Shown here piece by piece: positions 16,355 through 25,089 of a stretch of DNA of 52,263 nucleotides. Below the pieces are notes generated by a model. That model made no database searches. It saw nothing but the letters and a program-made list of their open reading frames with translations, and had not been told where the DNA came from. A program made the position numbers and the translations under genes. Each line of letters opens with the position of its first letter. Position 1 is the first letter of the stretch. Source of the stretch: Dehalococcoidia bacterium (GTDB lineage Bacteria > Chloroflexota > Dehalococcoidia > DSTF01 > JALHUB01); contig JASEFU010000011.1 of the NCBI GenBank assembly GCA_030018455.1, positions 1-52,263 of the forward strand, given 5' to 3'.

Positions 16355-18190
16355 ATGACGCTGAGACGGAGACGCGTCCTTTTGCTCGCCAACGTGCTGC
16401 TTGTCGCGCTCGCTTGCGTGCTGCACGCTGCGCCCGCTTCCGCCGACGAGTATTCGGTCGACATCGTTAGCCTTGACGAAAGCGCCTTCCCCGCGCTGGG
16501 CGCCGTCGTCAACGTGCTCGACGCCGCCGGCCGTCCGGTGCCGGGCCTCACCGGCGACTCATTCCAGGCGCGCGTCGGCGGGGAGCCCGCCCGCATCGAC
16601 GACCTGCGGACCGCTCTCGACTCCGACGTTTCCCTGGCCGTCGCGCTCGTCGTCGACGTGAGCGGCAGCATGGAGGGCGAGCCGCTTGCGCAGGCGCGCC
16701 TCGCCGCCGCCGAGTTCGTACAGGGCCTGTCGCCGCAGGACAGCGTCGCCGTCATCACCTTCAGCGACAGCGTTTCCCTCGTGCAAGACTTCACCGCCGA
16801 TAAGGAAGCCGTAATCCGCGCCATCGACGGCCTGACAGCGCTCGGCAACACCGCCCTCTATCAGGCGGCCGCGGACGCCGCAGCCAGGGCCGCCGCTGCG
16901 CCTTCACCGCGTCGCGTCATCATCCTGCTCAGCGACGGCGTCGACTACGGCGGCATGAGCAGGGTCACCCGCGACGACTCGATTGCCGCCGTGAGCGCCG
17001 CTGGCGTTCCCACCTATACGATAGGCCTCGGCACGGAGATAGACCGAGAGTACCTGACAGCGGTAGCACAGGCCAGCAGGGCGCGGTTCCTCGAGACGCC
17101 GACGGCGGAAGGGCTCAGTCAGCTTTACTCTGAGATCGGCAACGTTCTGCGGAGCCAGTATGTGCTGCGTCTCACTTCTCCCGTCTCGGACCGCAGCAAG
17201 CCGCTGTCGCTGGAGCTCTCGGTCGTCGTGAACGGGGCCTCGGTTTCCACCACGGCGACGCTGACGGCTGTCGAGACCCCGCCGCCTGCGCCGCCGTCGG
17301 TCTCCCTGTCGGGACTCGCCGAGGGCGACGAGATCGATTCGGCGATCTCGGTGGCGGCCGTAGTGGACACCGAGGGCGAGCTGGAAAGCCTGGTCTTCCT
17401 CGTTGACGGCGCGGTGGTCGTCGAAAAGACATCGCCCCCCTACGAGCTTTCGCTGGACCCCGCGTCGCTCGTCGCCGGGGGGCACGTGCTGGCAGTAGAG
17501 GCGAGGGCCGCGGGCGGCGTGAGCCGCGCCGAGGTGGCCTTCAGCGTCGTTGCGCCCCCATCAGGCGGGGGGCAGCCCGTGCTGCTGCTGGCCGCTGCCG
17601 GCGTCCTGCTCGTCCTGGGAATCGCTGGCGGCTTCGTGTTCCGGCGGCGGCATCTTCGCCGCATTCCCAAGCGCGCCGTCGAGGTTCGTCTGCGTCCGTG
17701 GTCGACGGCCTCACACGGCGCCAGTTTCGGCGACTGGACGCAGCTCGATGAGCCAGAGCCGGAACCGGAGGCGGAGACCAAAGAAGAGCGGCTGGGAAGG
17801 ATTGTAGTTGTGTCAGGCGGGCAGCAGCAGGAGTACCTCATCGGCAGCAGGCCGGTGAGCATCGGCAGCGCTCCCTGGTGCACCATCGTCTTGCCGGAGG
17901 ACGACGGCCGGATCGGGCCCGAGGAAGCACGAGCCTGGCTGCACCAGAGCCGGAAACTGATCTTCCACAAGCTGACGCGACTCAGCGTCATCGCCTCCGA
18001 GGGGACAAGCGGCGGCTGGCTCGTCCTCGAGGACGGTGACGAGGTCACGCTCGGCTCTCACCGCCTTATCTTCACACTCGTGGTGCCCCAGACAGAGGAG
18101 GAGCGGGCCACGGACGCGGCGATAGGCGAGGCGCTACGGGGCTTCGGCGCTTCCTGCTCCGACATCAGCACGATGCGTGAATCGGCCTGA
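16355..18190 (+). CDS. signal peptide-vWA-Ig-like-TM-FHA-like membrane protein
   Basis: A 611-aa bitopic protein. Signal peptide (about 8-30); extracytoplasmic vWA domain with perfect MIDAS DVSGSMEG (D101, S103, S105) and downstream TxALYQA and LSDGVDYGG segments; an Ig-like domain (about 310-395, SVSLSGLAEGDEI); transmembrane helix about 407-427; basic stop-transfer RRRHLRR; then a cytoplasmic C-terminus (about 485-595) with an FHA-like beta pattern (LIGSRPVSIGSAPWC, GDEVTLGSHRLIF). The usual FHA phosphothreonine residues are not clear, so binding may be lost. The layout suggests a surface sensor or a pilus-assembly partner, since it lies between the two pilin genes. The ribosome site at ATG 16355 is weak. 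Confidence 0.82.
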   Translation: MTLRRRRVLLLANVLLVALACVLHAAPASADEYSVDIVSLDESAFPALGAVVNVLDAAGRPVPGLTGDSFQARVGGEPARIDDLRTALDSDVSLAVALVVDVSGSMEGEPLAQARLAAAEFVQGLSPQDSVAVITFSDSVSLVQDFTADKEAVIRAIDGLTALGNTALYQAAADAAARAAAAPSPRRVIILLSDGVDYGGMSRVTRDDSIAAVSAAGVPTYTIGLGTEIDREYLTAVAQASRARFLETPTAEGLSQLYSEIGNVLRSQYVLRLTSPVSDRSKPLSLELSVVVNGASVSTTATLTAVETPPPAPPSVSLSGLAEGDEIDSAISVAAVVDTEGELESLVFLVDGAVVVEKTSPPYELSLDPASLVAGGHVLAVEARAAGGVSRAEVAFSVVAPPSGGGQPVLLLAAAGVLLVLGIAGGFVFRRRHLRRIPKRAVEVRLRPWSTASHGASFGDWTQLDEPEPEPEAETKEERLGRIVVVSGGQQQEYLIGSRPVSIGSAPWCTIVLPEDDGRIGPEEARAWLHQSRKLIFHKLTRLSVIASEGTSGGWLVLEDGDEVTLGSHRLIFTLVVPQTEEERATDAAIGEALRGFGASCSDISTMRESA

Positions 18191-18312
18191 TCCGGCCGCT
18201 TCGAGTCCCAACCGCAACGCGGAAGACCCCCGCTTGGGCCGGCGTCCGCTTTCGTTCGGCGCCTCGTTCATTTCATCGGTCTGCCACTACAGACCTCGCC
18301 CTAGCTGCCGAT

Positions 18313-18350
18313 ACTTAAGTGGAACCCCTTAGGGACTACCACTTAAGGGG
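18313..18350. promoter_or_regulatory. overlapping inverted repeats upstream of the ECF sigma gene
   Basis: CTTAAGTGG (18314-18322) and CCACTTAAG (18339-18347) form a perfect 9-bp inverted repeat with 16 bp between. A second pair, CCCCTTA and TAAGGGG, overlaps it, so two alternative cruciforms or operators are possible. It lies 40 bp before the sigma gene's start. It resembles the element near 8541. It may be an operator for autoregulation of the sigma operon. Confidence 0.45.
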
Positions 18351-18391
18351 TAGGACTAACGGCATACCTGTTAGCCTGCGAGGAGCGCGCC

Positions 18392-18958
18392 GTGCTAAAG
18401 CTGGACAAGCCGCCTGTGACCGATGAGCGGCTGCTGATACGACGGGCGATAACGCGCGACACGGAAGCGTTCGCTGAGCTTTACGACCGCAACGTGATAC
18501 GCGTCTACCGCCACATCTACTACCTCGTGAATCACACCAAGGAAGCGGAAGACCTTACAGCGCAGACGTTCCTCCAGGCCTGGGAAGCGATCGACCGCTT
18601 CCAGCTGAGAGGGGCGCCGTTCGCGTCCTGGCTGCTGCGCATAGCGCACAACCTGGCGGTAAGCCATCTCCGCAGCAGGAAGGGGGACACCCCGCTTTAC
18701 GAATCGATAGTCGACGAGGGGCTGCCGCGCAATCCGGAGGCGGTTGCCGAGCGCCAGGCGGAGGAGGAGAAGGTGCGCCAGGCGATCCTGCGTCTCGGCG
18801 ACGACCAGCGTCAAGTCATAATCCTTCGCTTCGTCGAGGAGCTGGATTACCGGGAAGTAGCGGAGATCCTCGGGAAGAGCGTACCCGCCGTTCGGGTCAT
18901 TCAGCACCGCGCGCTCTGCGCGCTGCGCAAGATGATGAAGGTGGACGAAGTTGCCTAG
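18392..18958 (+). CDS. ECF-type RNA polymerase sigma factor
   Basis: A 188-aa sigma-70-family protein of the extracytoplasmic-function class. Region 2 is at about 15-85 (FAELYDRNVIRVYRHIYYLV ... DLTAQTFLQAWEAIDRF) and region 4 at about 128-183 (LGDDQRQVIILRF, with helix-turn-helix YREVAEILGKSVPAVRVIQHRA). Region 3 is absent, as expected. GTG 18392 has GAGGAG 6 bp upstream. The next gene overlaps by 8 bp and probably encodes its partner. Position inside the Tad locus suggests it directs expression of the pilin genes downstream, though the target promoters cannot be named from sequence alone. Confidence 0.92.
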   Translation: MLKLDKPPVTDERLLIRRAITRDTEAFAELYDRNVIRVYRHIYYLVNHTKEAEDLTAQTFLQAWEAIDRFQLRGAPFASWLLRIAHNLAVSHLRSRKGDTPLYESIVDEGLPRNPEAVAERQAEEEKVRQAILRLGDDQRQVIILRFVEELDYREVAEILGKSVPAVRVIQHRALCALRKMMKVDEVA

Positions 18959-19214
18959 CATCGTGGAAGCCTTGGCGGACTGCCTGGAAGCGATGAGGAG
19001 AGGAGAAGACATGGAAGCGTGCCTGGCAATCTACCCGCACTACCGGGAAGAGCTGAAGGCGCTGCTGGAGATAGCGGCGATGATACGGCCGCTGCCGCCG
19101 GAGAGAGTGCCATCGCCGGCGTTCCAGAGGGAGACGCGCCGCCGGTTGCTGGAGCGCTCTTCCGCGGCAAGGGAGTATGCCGCGCCGCCGGCCGAGGGGC
19201 ACGAGGACTTATAG
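18951..19214 (+). CDS. small protein coupled to the ECF sigma factor (putative anti-sigma)
   Basis: An 87-aa soluble, helical protein. The N-terminal part (ALADCLEAMRRGEDMEACLAIYP) and the pattern HYREELKALLEIAAMIRPLPPERVPSPAFQRETRRRLL match a short protein or domain often found just after ECF sigma genes in Chloroflexota and Actinobacteria, where it begins larger anti-sigma-like proteins. Here only this cytoplasmic part remains and there is no transmembrane segment, so it cannot be a classical membrane anti-sigma factor. It overlaps the sigma gene by 8 bp (TTG 18951; GTG 18963 is an alternative). A sigma-binding role is inferred from family and position. Confidence 0.7.
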   Translation: MPSIVEALADCLEAMRRGEDMEACLAIYPHYREELKALLEIAAMIRPLPPERVPSPAFQRETRRRLLERSSAAREYAAPPAEGHEDL

Positions 19215-19352
19215 CATTCAAGAGGCTCTAGCTGGCGGAGGAGGTGAGAGAAGAAAAGAGAAACCGAGTTGGGTCGAATCGGGGGTCCTTGAAGAGGGGA
19301 CCCGCCGCGAGACGGAATATGAATTCTGCCAAACGAACAAGGAGGAAACAAG

Positions 19353-19532
19353 ATGAGTTTCGTTCACAGACTGGTTAGCTGGCTTCGCGAAGAGACTGCC
19401 CAGACGATGGCCGAGTACGGCCTGATCCTGGCGCTCGTCTCCATCGTCGCCATCGTGGCCCTGCTCGCACTCGGGCCGGAGATCAAGGACGCCTTCACCG
19501 CGGTCGCAGACGCGATCGGTGGTGTGGCCTAG
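19353..19532 (+). CDS. flp: Flp-type (type IVb) prepilin 2, likely major pilin
   Basis: A 59-aa Flp pilin. It starts with a 16-residue basic/acidic leader, then the processing region A16/QTMAEYG, then the long hydrophobic helix LILALVSIVAIVALLALG and a short tail (EIKDAFTAVADAIGGVA). The -1 residue is Ala instead of the usual Gly. The ribosome site AAGGAGG is the strongest in the locus, as expected for a major pilin. A 138-bp gap separates it from the sigma-partner gene and may hold its own promoter. It is followed by TadE and TadG genes. Mature pilin would be 43 residues. Confidence 0.9.
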   Translation: MSFVHRLVSWLREETAQTMAEYGLILALVSIVAIVALLALGPEIKDAFTAVADAIGGVA

Positions 19533-19633
19533 CGGCACTCGTGTTGCTGGTGCCCACGAAGTAGCTGAAACCAGGGTGGTGGAGAGAGCCGGGTGCCCTC
19601 TCCGCCACCCACAATAGGTTGGTGGTGATAACG

Positions 19634-20110
19634 ATGAAGAGGATGACAGCGAAAACAGGCCGCCGGCTGCTGAGAACACATGGGGGCCAGAGTCTGGTCG
19701 AGTTCGCGCTCGTTCTGCCTATCTTCCTCGTCGTCGTCTTCGCGATTGTCGACTTCGGCATGGGGCTGCGTGGCTGGATCACTATCACCAACGCCGCGCG
19801 AGAAGGTGCGCGCGTAGGCGCCGTCTACGCCGAGCCGGGCACCGCCGGCACCCTGGCGAGCCCCGCCTCCTGCGCGACCGTGGACCCGGCTGACAAGTCG
19901 TCCATAGCTGGCCGCAGTTGCAGCACCGCGTCCGGTCTGCCGAGGGCGGACCTCGCGGTTGGCGTCGAGGGCGCGGGCGGCGATACCGGCGACCCCGTGC
20001 GAGTCAAGATGACGTATGACTACGACTACATCACGCCCCTGGGTGCGTTTGTGAGCGGCATAGCGGGACCTCTTCACATGGAGACGGTAGCGGACATGCG
20101 GCTGGAGTAG
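19634..20110 (+). CDS. tadE: TadE-like pseudopilin
   Basis: A TadE-family minor pilin of 158 aa. A basic leader ([17 protein letters not shown]) precedes [25 protein letters not shown], the typical TadE prepilin-like motif with Glu in the hydrophobic helix, then a periplasm/exterior-facing domain with two Cys (SCATVDP, RSCSTA). ATG 19634 is preferred because GGTGGTG lies 7 bp before it; an upstream start at 19619 lacks a site. In Tad systems TadE and TadF or TadG are minor pilins needed for fibre assembly. It is 10 bp before the TadG-like gene. Confidence 0.9.
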   Translation: MKRMTAKTGRRLLRTHGGQSLVEFALVLPIFLVVVFAIVDFGMGLRGWITITNAAREGARVGAVYAEPGTAGTLASPASCATVDPADKSSIAGRSCSTASGLPRADLAVGVEGAGGDTGDPVRVKMTYDYDYITPLGAFVSGIAGPLHMETVADMRLE

Positions 20111-20120
20111 GGGGTGGAAC

Positions 20121-21278
20121 ATGCGCTATTTAAGAGGAATGCGCTCGCTGATTAGAAAAGGACTGCGCCGAGAGCGCGCTCAGATCCTTACGTTGACCGC
20201 CGTGCTTGTCACGGCGGTTATGGGCTTCACGGCGCTGGCTGTGGACATGGGCATTTTCATGAGAGACCTGCGAGACGCTCAGAACGACGTCGACGCCGCC
20301 GTACTGGCCGGCGCCCAGGAGCTCCTTAGCGACCCCCCGAATACTGCTGCCGCCGCCGATAAGGCGCGCGAATGGGCGACAAGAAACGGTGTACAGCCGG
20401 AGCACTTCGATTGCTGTACTTTCAGCGACGCGAATGGTGACGGCGTCACCGACACCATCTCTGCCCGCGTCGATCGCTCCTCCGGGACGTTCTTCGCCCG
20501 GGTTCTCGGGCTTACCAGTCTCCCCGTGGAACGGGAGGCGACGGCGAGAGTGGTTCATTCGGCCGGCGGTCCCATCTGCCCCTGGGGCATCCTCGGCGAT
20601 CCGAACGATCTCGACCCCAGCGACGGGACCTATCTGGGTGTTGAGCCCGGCGAGGTCTACGTCATGAAAACGATGACGGGCCTCCAGGTGGAGGGCAACT
20701 TTCGCATCCTCGACCTGGGGCAAACGGGCACCAACGGCTATGTGGCGCTGATCATGGCCGGGTGCGTGACGGAGGACGCAAACGTCTGGCGGGAGGGGGA
20801 CGACATCGTTACGAACACAAAGCCCGGAAATGTCGGCCAGCCCACTCGCAAGGCGCTCAATGACTACTACGAATACGAAAAGAGCGACGGCATCAGCGAT
20901 CCGATGGGCTACGGCTGGTGCGACGTGGAGTTCGAGCTTGACCCGACTGATCCGACGAGAGGCACCGTGACGGGCGCCTACAACCCTTACGAGGACGGTG
21001 TGCGTGAGGGCTGCGACCGCAACCCGATAACCAACGGCATGGGGCGCGTCGCCATGATCCCGATCATCGATCACCTGCCCAGCGGATCGAGCGAGCCGGT
21101 CACGATCATCGGCATCGCTTCGATGTACGTCGCTTTCTGGGACCGCACGGGTCCTCCTTCCGATACGCAGGTCTACGGGGTGTTCCTTGAGCATGCTACA
21201 GTCACTCCGGCGAACCTGGTGGGGGAGAGCGACAACGTGCTGGCGCCGCTCAGGATCAAGCTGGTCCAGAATGATTAA
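20121..21278 (+). CDS. tadG: TadG-like putative pilus assembly protein
   Basis: A 385-aa membrane-tethered protein. The N-terminal segment RERAQILTLTAVLVTAVMGFTALAVDMGIFMRDLRDAQNDVDAAVLAGAQEL is the standard beginning of TadG/TadE-N-domain proteins. It is followed by a large exported region with paired cysteines (FDCCTF, GPICPWG, GWCDVE, GCDRNP). There is no vWA domain, which many TadG proteins do have, so this is the shorter type. RBS GGGGGTGG before ATG 20121. It follows tadE by 10 bp and is separated from cpaB by about 300 bp. Confidence 0.85.
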   Translation: MRYLRGMRSLIRKGLRRERAQILTLTAVLVTAVMGFTALAVDMGIFMRDLRDAQNDVDAAVLAGAQELLSDPPNTAAAADKAREWATRNGVQPEHFDCCTFSDANGDGVTDTISARVDRSSGTFFARVLGLTSLPVEREATARVVHSAGGPICPWGILGDPNDLDPSDGTYLGVEPGEVYVMKTMTGLQVEGNFRILDLGQTGTNGYVALIMAGCVTEDANVWREGDDIVTNTKPGNVGQPTRKALNDYYEYEKSDGISDPMGYGWCDVEFELDPTDPTRGTVTGAYNPYEDGVREGCDRNPITNGMGRVAMIPIIDHLPSGSSEPVTIIGIASMYVAFWDRTGPPSDTQVYGVFLEHATVTPANLVGESDNVLAPLRIKLVQND

Positions 21279-21581
21279 GGATTGGGGCGGGAGTCGATCG
21301 CGCGCCTACGGTTGTCGACCTATGCCGCCGGTTAGATGAGTGGCTCGCCGCGGCAAGGTTCAAGACAACTTTGCCTCAGGGTCGTCCCTCGGTCACGCGA
21401 AAAGCCATTCCGGAGGCGATACGCGCCGAAGGGCGACAGACTGGTGAAAACATCGACCGACGGGGTTCAAGGGGAGGTGGTTGCGGCCGATACTTTTATA
21501 GGTCTGGCCGGCGAGATGTCCGGCCTCGCGTCTGCCACAAGAAATACGGCATGACATCCATCCAAGACTGGAGGTAGTCCC
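21279..21581. other. 303-bp gap before cpaB with hairpins, possible leader
   Basis: No gene is supported. A 9-bp hairpin GGCAAGGTT/AACTTTGCC (21352-21375) and a perfect GGCCGG/CCGGCC stem (21506-21525) lie here, the latter just after an AT-rich CTTTTATA that could be a -10 region. This looks like the end of the tadG transcript and a separate promoter and leader for the cpaB-tadC genes. It was compared with the c-di-GMP-I core and does not match. Confidence 0.45.
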
Positions 21582-22442
21582 ATGGCTAGAGCAGGAGCCG
21601 GTGCACCAGGAGGCCGGATCAACCGTCGGTTCCTAATGCTGGCCTTGGTCTCCGCGGCCCTTAGCGCCGTCCTTGTCTACGTGGCGCTCAATCAAGGCGG
21701 CACGACCGATAAGGCCAGCTCGGAAACGTCCGCGGAGATCGTCGTCGCAGCCGTCGAGATCCCTGCGCGAACGCAGATCACGGCCGAGATGGTGAAACTC
21801 AAAAGCGTCCCTGTCAGCGCCAAGATGACGACGGTGTATGAAGACCTTGAGGACGCGGTCGGCAGGGTCACGCGCTACCCCATCGAGATCGACGAGCAGG
21901 TGACCTCCGCCAAGACGGTCTCATTACGCGGAGAGCAGGAGACGGACGCCCTCGCCTTCGTCATACCGAGCGGGATGCGCGCCATTTCCATAAAGGCCGA
22001 TCAGGTGCTGAGCGCCGGCGGCCTAGTCCTCCCTGGCGACTACGTGGACATTCTGGCCGTCTTCAATGTGGAGGACCAGAAGGGCGAAGAACGCGAAGCG
22101 TACCTAGTGCGCACTATCCTTCAGAATGTCGAGGTGCTTGCCGTCGCGCAGACGATAGCCGACGTGCCGCCGGAAGAAGACACGAACGGCGCTGCAAACG
22201 CCTCCGCGAACCAGGGACAGCGCGCCCGCGCCTCCGAGGCGGAGCCCGACCCCGAGGCGACCACGCTGACTCTCCTGGTGCAGCCTGAGCAGGCGGAATG
22301 GCTTTTCCTCGCGGAAGCGAACGGGACTCTGCGGGCTATCGTCCGCGGTTTTGGCGATTCTGAAACGCCGGACGTTCGGCCGATCATCGAAACGGAGCTT
22401 CTGCCGGCCGGCTTCGTGCCGCCGCCCCCGAGGGCGCAGTAG
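21582..22442 (+). CDS. cpaB: CpaB/RcpC-like Tad pilus assembly protein (SAF domain)
   Basis: A 286-aa protein with an N-terminal membrane anchor (about 13-36, RFLMLALVSAALSAVLVYVAL), a SAF domain (about 50-115, VVAAVEIPARTQITAEMV ... RYPIEIDEQV) and a C-terminal RcpC-like region (AISIKADQVLSAGGLVLPGDYVDILAVF, TLTLLVQPEQAEWLFLAEANGTLRAIVRG). A low-complexity linker (about 195-225) separates the two halves of the latter. CpaB helps assemble the pilus channel. In diderms it works with a secretin; none is encoded here. ATG 21582 has GGAGG upstream. It is followed by cpaE after 58 bp. Confidence 0.92.
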   Translation: MARAGAGAPGGRINRRFLMLALVSAALSAVLVYVALNQGGTTDKASSETSAEIVVAAVEIPARTQITAEMVKLKSVPVSAKMTTVYEDLEDAVGRVTRYPIEIDEQVTSAKTVSLRGEQETDALAFVIPSGMRAISIKADQVLSAGGLVLPGDYVDILAVFNVEDQKGEEREAYLVRTILQNVEVLAVAQTIADVPPEEDTNGAANASANQGQRARASEAEPDPEATTLTLLVQPEQAEWLFLAEANGTLRAIVRGFGDSETPDVRPIIETELLPAGFVPPPPRAQ

Positions 22443-22500
22443 CCCGGACGGGGGCCAGCAATCATCGGTTTGGTTCGGTCTGGAGGGATCTGGGGGGCAG

Positions 22501-23688
22501 ATGGCTAGGACTCCGGAGTGCTTGATTGTAGACGCCGATCTTGGCGCTCGCGCCGACACCAAGCGGGCGCTTACCCTGGCGCATTTCGCGGTCGTCGGTG
22601 AAGCGGGCTACGGCATCGAAGCGGTAACCGTGGCGAAAGAATCGCCGCCCGACATCTTCCTCGTCAGCGTAGAAGAGCCGGTAGCGCGCGCCCTTCAGAC
22701 AGTGGAATCGCTCATCGACGCCATCCCTGATGCCCCCGTCATAGTCTACTCGTCTCTGGCCGATGCGGCCTCCGTAAGACGGGCAATGGTCGCGGGAGCC
22801 AGGGACTATATCATCAAGCCGCTGAAGCCGGAGGAACTCACGCGCGCCATCTACGGCGTCCTCGAACAGGAGGAGAAGAGGCGCCTCCGGTTTTCGGGGG
22901 AGCATAGAGCTGCGCCGGCCCGGGGGACCGTTATAACCGTGTTCGGCGCCAAGGGCGGGATCGGCAAGACGACCATCGCGACGAACCTGGCCACGGCCCT
23001 CCTGAAGGCGACAGGCAGCAGCGTTACCCTTGTCGACATGGACACGCGGTTCGGCGACGTCGCCATCATGATGGACATCGCGGTGGAGCAGAGCATAGCC
23101 GACCTGGCACGGCACATCAATGAGATGGACAGGGACACGGTACGGGACTATCTTGTCCGGCATCACACGGGGGTCATGATCCTGCCGGCGCCGCTGCACC
23201 CGACGGAATGGCGCAACGTCACGCCGCCGCAGATTACGAAGATCATCGATTTGCTCGCGCAATCGCACGATTACGTGATCGTCGACACACCGGGCACGTT
23301 CAACGAGATCGTCGCGGCCGCTCTCGAGGCCGCCGCACTTATCCTGCTGGTGACGAGTATGGATATCGCCAGCATAAAGGACACGGCGCTCGCCCTGGAG
23401 ATGCTCCAGAGCGCCTCCGTGTCCGAAGACAAGGTCAAGTTGACGGTCAACCATTCGACAGCCGCCAACACACTGCGGGAAGAGGACGTCGAGCGCGTGC
23501 TCGAATACCCGGTGTTCTGGCGCATCCCTCACGACCTCAACGTGGCCACCAGCACCCAGCTTGGCCAGCCCGTAATCGTCACGAAACCGTACGCGCGCGT
23601 CTCGCGAAGCATTACCGATCTTGCCTACGCGTTAAGCGGCGCTGCTCCGGAGAAGAAGGGCTTCCTCGAGAAGTTCCTGGGACGGTAG
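22501..23688 (+). CDS. cpaE: CpaE/TadZ-like localisation ATPase with degenerate receiver domain
   Basis: A 395-aa protein that places the Tad machinery in the cell in related systems. The N-terminal receiver-like domain (1-125) keeps D11/D13 and the KPL lysine, but the phospho-acceptor Asp is Ser56 (DIFLVSVEEP), so it cannot be phosphorylated normally. The C-terminal MinD/ParA-type ATPase has the deviant Walker A KGGIGKTT (about 149-156) and switch segments DMDTRFGD and VIVDTPG. The start is ATG 22501, preceded by GGGGGGCAG. It is followed after 36 bp by cpaF. Confidence 0.93.
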   Translation: MARTPECLIVDADLGARADTKRALTLAHFAVVGEAGYGIEAVTVAKESPPDIFLVSVEEPVARALQTVESLIDAIPDAPVIVYSSLADAASVRRAMVAGARDYIIKPLKPEELTRAIYGVLEQEEKRRLRFSGEHRAAPARGTVITVFGAKGGIGKTTIATNLATALLKATGSSVTLVDMDTRFGDVAIMMDIAVEQSIADLARHINEMDRDTVRDYLVRHHTGVMILPAPLHPTEWRNVTPPQITKIIDLLAQSHDYVIVDTPGTFNEIVAAALEAAALILLVTSMDIASIKDTALALEMLQSASVSEDKVKLTVNHSTAANTLREEDVERVLEYPVFWRIPHDLNVATSTQLGQPVIVTKPYARVSRSITDLAYALSGAAPEKKGFLEKFLGR

Positions 23689-23724
23689 TTTCAGCATTCA
23701 ATAACAGAGAGTCGGGGACGGGCC

Positions 23725-25086
23725 ATGACACAGTTTCAGTGGCAGCCAAGAAGAACAGGCGCAGATGAGGAACGAGGCGCCCAGCGCGGCAGCACCTCCT
23801 CGCGCCTGATGCAGACCAACGAAGCCCTCACGGAATTGAAGTACAAGCTGCACCAGCGGCTCATAGAAGAGCTCGATCCGAGCCGCCTTGACGGGCTGGA
23901 CCCGGTGAAGGCGCGTGAGTCGGTGGAGAACGCTGCCCGCACTCTCATCGCTCAGGAGATGCCCGGCATCGTTGGCATGACCCGCGACGAGCTTGTGACT
24001 GCCGTCGCCGATGAGGTCCTCGGTCTTGGGCCTATCGAGCCCCTTATCAAGGACGCCGCCGTCTCGGAAGTCATGGTCAACGCGCCGGACACTGTCTTCT
24101 ATGAGAAAGAGGGCCGCCTCTACCTGAGCCCCGTGCGGTTTCGCGACAACAATCACATCCTCCGCATCGCCGAGCGCATAATCGCGCCTTTGGGCCGGCG
24201 AGTCGACGAATCGTCTCCTATGGTCGACGCCCGGCTCGCAGATGGCTCTCGTGTGAACATCATCATTCCGCCCGTGGCCCCGCGCAGCCCCACCATCACC
24301 ATTCGAAAGTTCCGCCAGGACAAGATGACAATAGAAGACCTCATCGCTACCGGCACCCTGACGAGGGAGCTGGCCGAATTCCTGCGCGCCTGCATCCAGG
24401 TGCGGCTGAACATCGTCATATCAGGCGGGACGGGCAGTGGAAAGACGACACTGCTCAACGCTCTCTCCGCTTTCATCCCTGACAGCGAGCGCATCATTAC
24501 TATCGAGGACCCGACGGAGCTGAAGCTGCAACAGGGACACGTGGTGAGCCTCGAGGCGCGCCCGCCGAGCCTCGAGGGGAAGGGCGAAGTGACTCAGAGA
24601 GACCTTGTCCGGAACAGCCTCCGCATGCGCCCCGACCGCATCCTCATAGGTGAGGTCCGCGGGTCTGAGGCGTTCGACATGATGCAGGCGATGAACACGG
24701 GCCACGAGGGCTCTCTGACCACGATCCACGCCAACTCTCCTCGCGACGCGCTCGCGCGCATCGAAAACATGATCCTGATGGCCGGGTTGGACCTGCCCAT
24801 ACGCGCGATACGTGAGCAAATGTCGTCCGCCCTTCACGTCGTCGTCCAGATCGCGCGCCTTCCCGACGGATCGAGGAAGATCACCTCCGTCTCGGAGATA
24901 ACGGGGATGGAGGGGCAGGTGGTGACGATGCAGGAGCTCTTCCGCTTTGAGCAACGGGGTATCGACGGCGAGGGTCGGATCGTGGGCGACTTCCGGCCGA
25001 CAGGGATAAGGCCGCAGTTTGCGGAGAAGTTCGCCATCGCCGGGATTCAGCTTCCGCATGACATATTCGGCGCAGGAGAGTGGTAA
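23725..25086 (+). CDS. cpaF: CpaF/TadA secretion ATPase
   Basis: The hexameric ATPase that powers Tad pilus assembly. The 453-aa protein has an N-terminal helical region, the [10 protein letters not shown] segment, Walker [11 protein letters not shown] (about 233-242), Asp box [11 protein letters not shown], Walker B-region [12 protein letters not shown] and the His box [14 protein letters not shown]. All motifs of the PilT/VirB11 superfamily CpaF branch are intact. ATG 23725. It is 3 bp before tadB, so the two are tightly coupled. Confidence 0.96.
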   Translation: MTQFQWQPRRTGADEERGAQRGSTSSRLMQTNEALTELKYKLHQRLIEELDPSRLDGLDPVKARESVENAARTLIAQEMPGIVGMTRDELVTAVADEVLGLGPIEPLIKDAAVSEVMVNAPDTVFYEKEGRLYLSPVRFRDNNHILRIAERIIAPLGRRVDESSPMVDARLADGSRVNIIIPPVAPRSPTITIRKFRQDKMTIEDLIATGTLTRELAEFLRACIQVRLNIVISGGTGSGKTTLLNALSAFIPDSERIITIEDPTELKLQQGHVVSLEARPPSLEGKGEVTQRDLVRNSLRMRPDRILIGEVRGSEAFDMMQAMNTGHEGSLTTIHANSPRDALARIENMILMAGLDLPIRAIREQMSSALHVVVQIARLPDGSRKITSVSEITGMEGQVVTMQELFRFEQRGIDGEGRIVGDFRPTGIRPQFAEKFAIAGIQLPHDIFGAGEW

Positions 25087-25089
25087 AGG

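Noticed and set aside
21279-21581. c-di-GMP riboswitch before cpaB
   Set aside because: ACGCGAAAAGCC resembles the core by chance; the GGGCAAAC/GAAA part and the 3' arm are absent.
22351-22500. Longer CpaE starting inside cpaB
   Set aside because: The extra residues are Arg/Pro-rich and lie in cpaB's shadow; ATG 22501 follows a clear ribosome site and begins the receiver fold.
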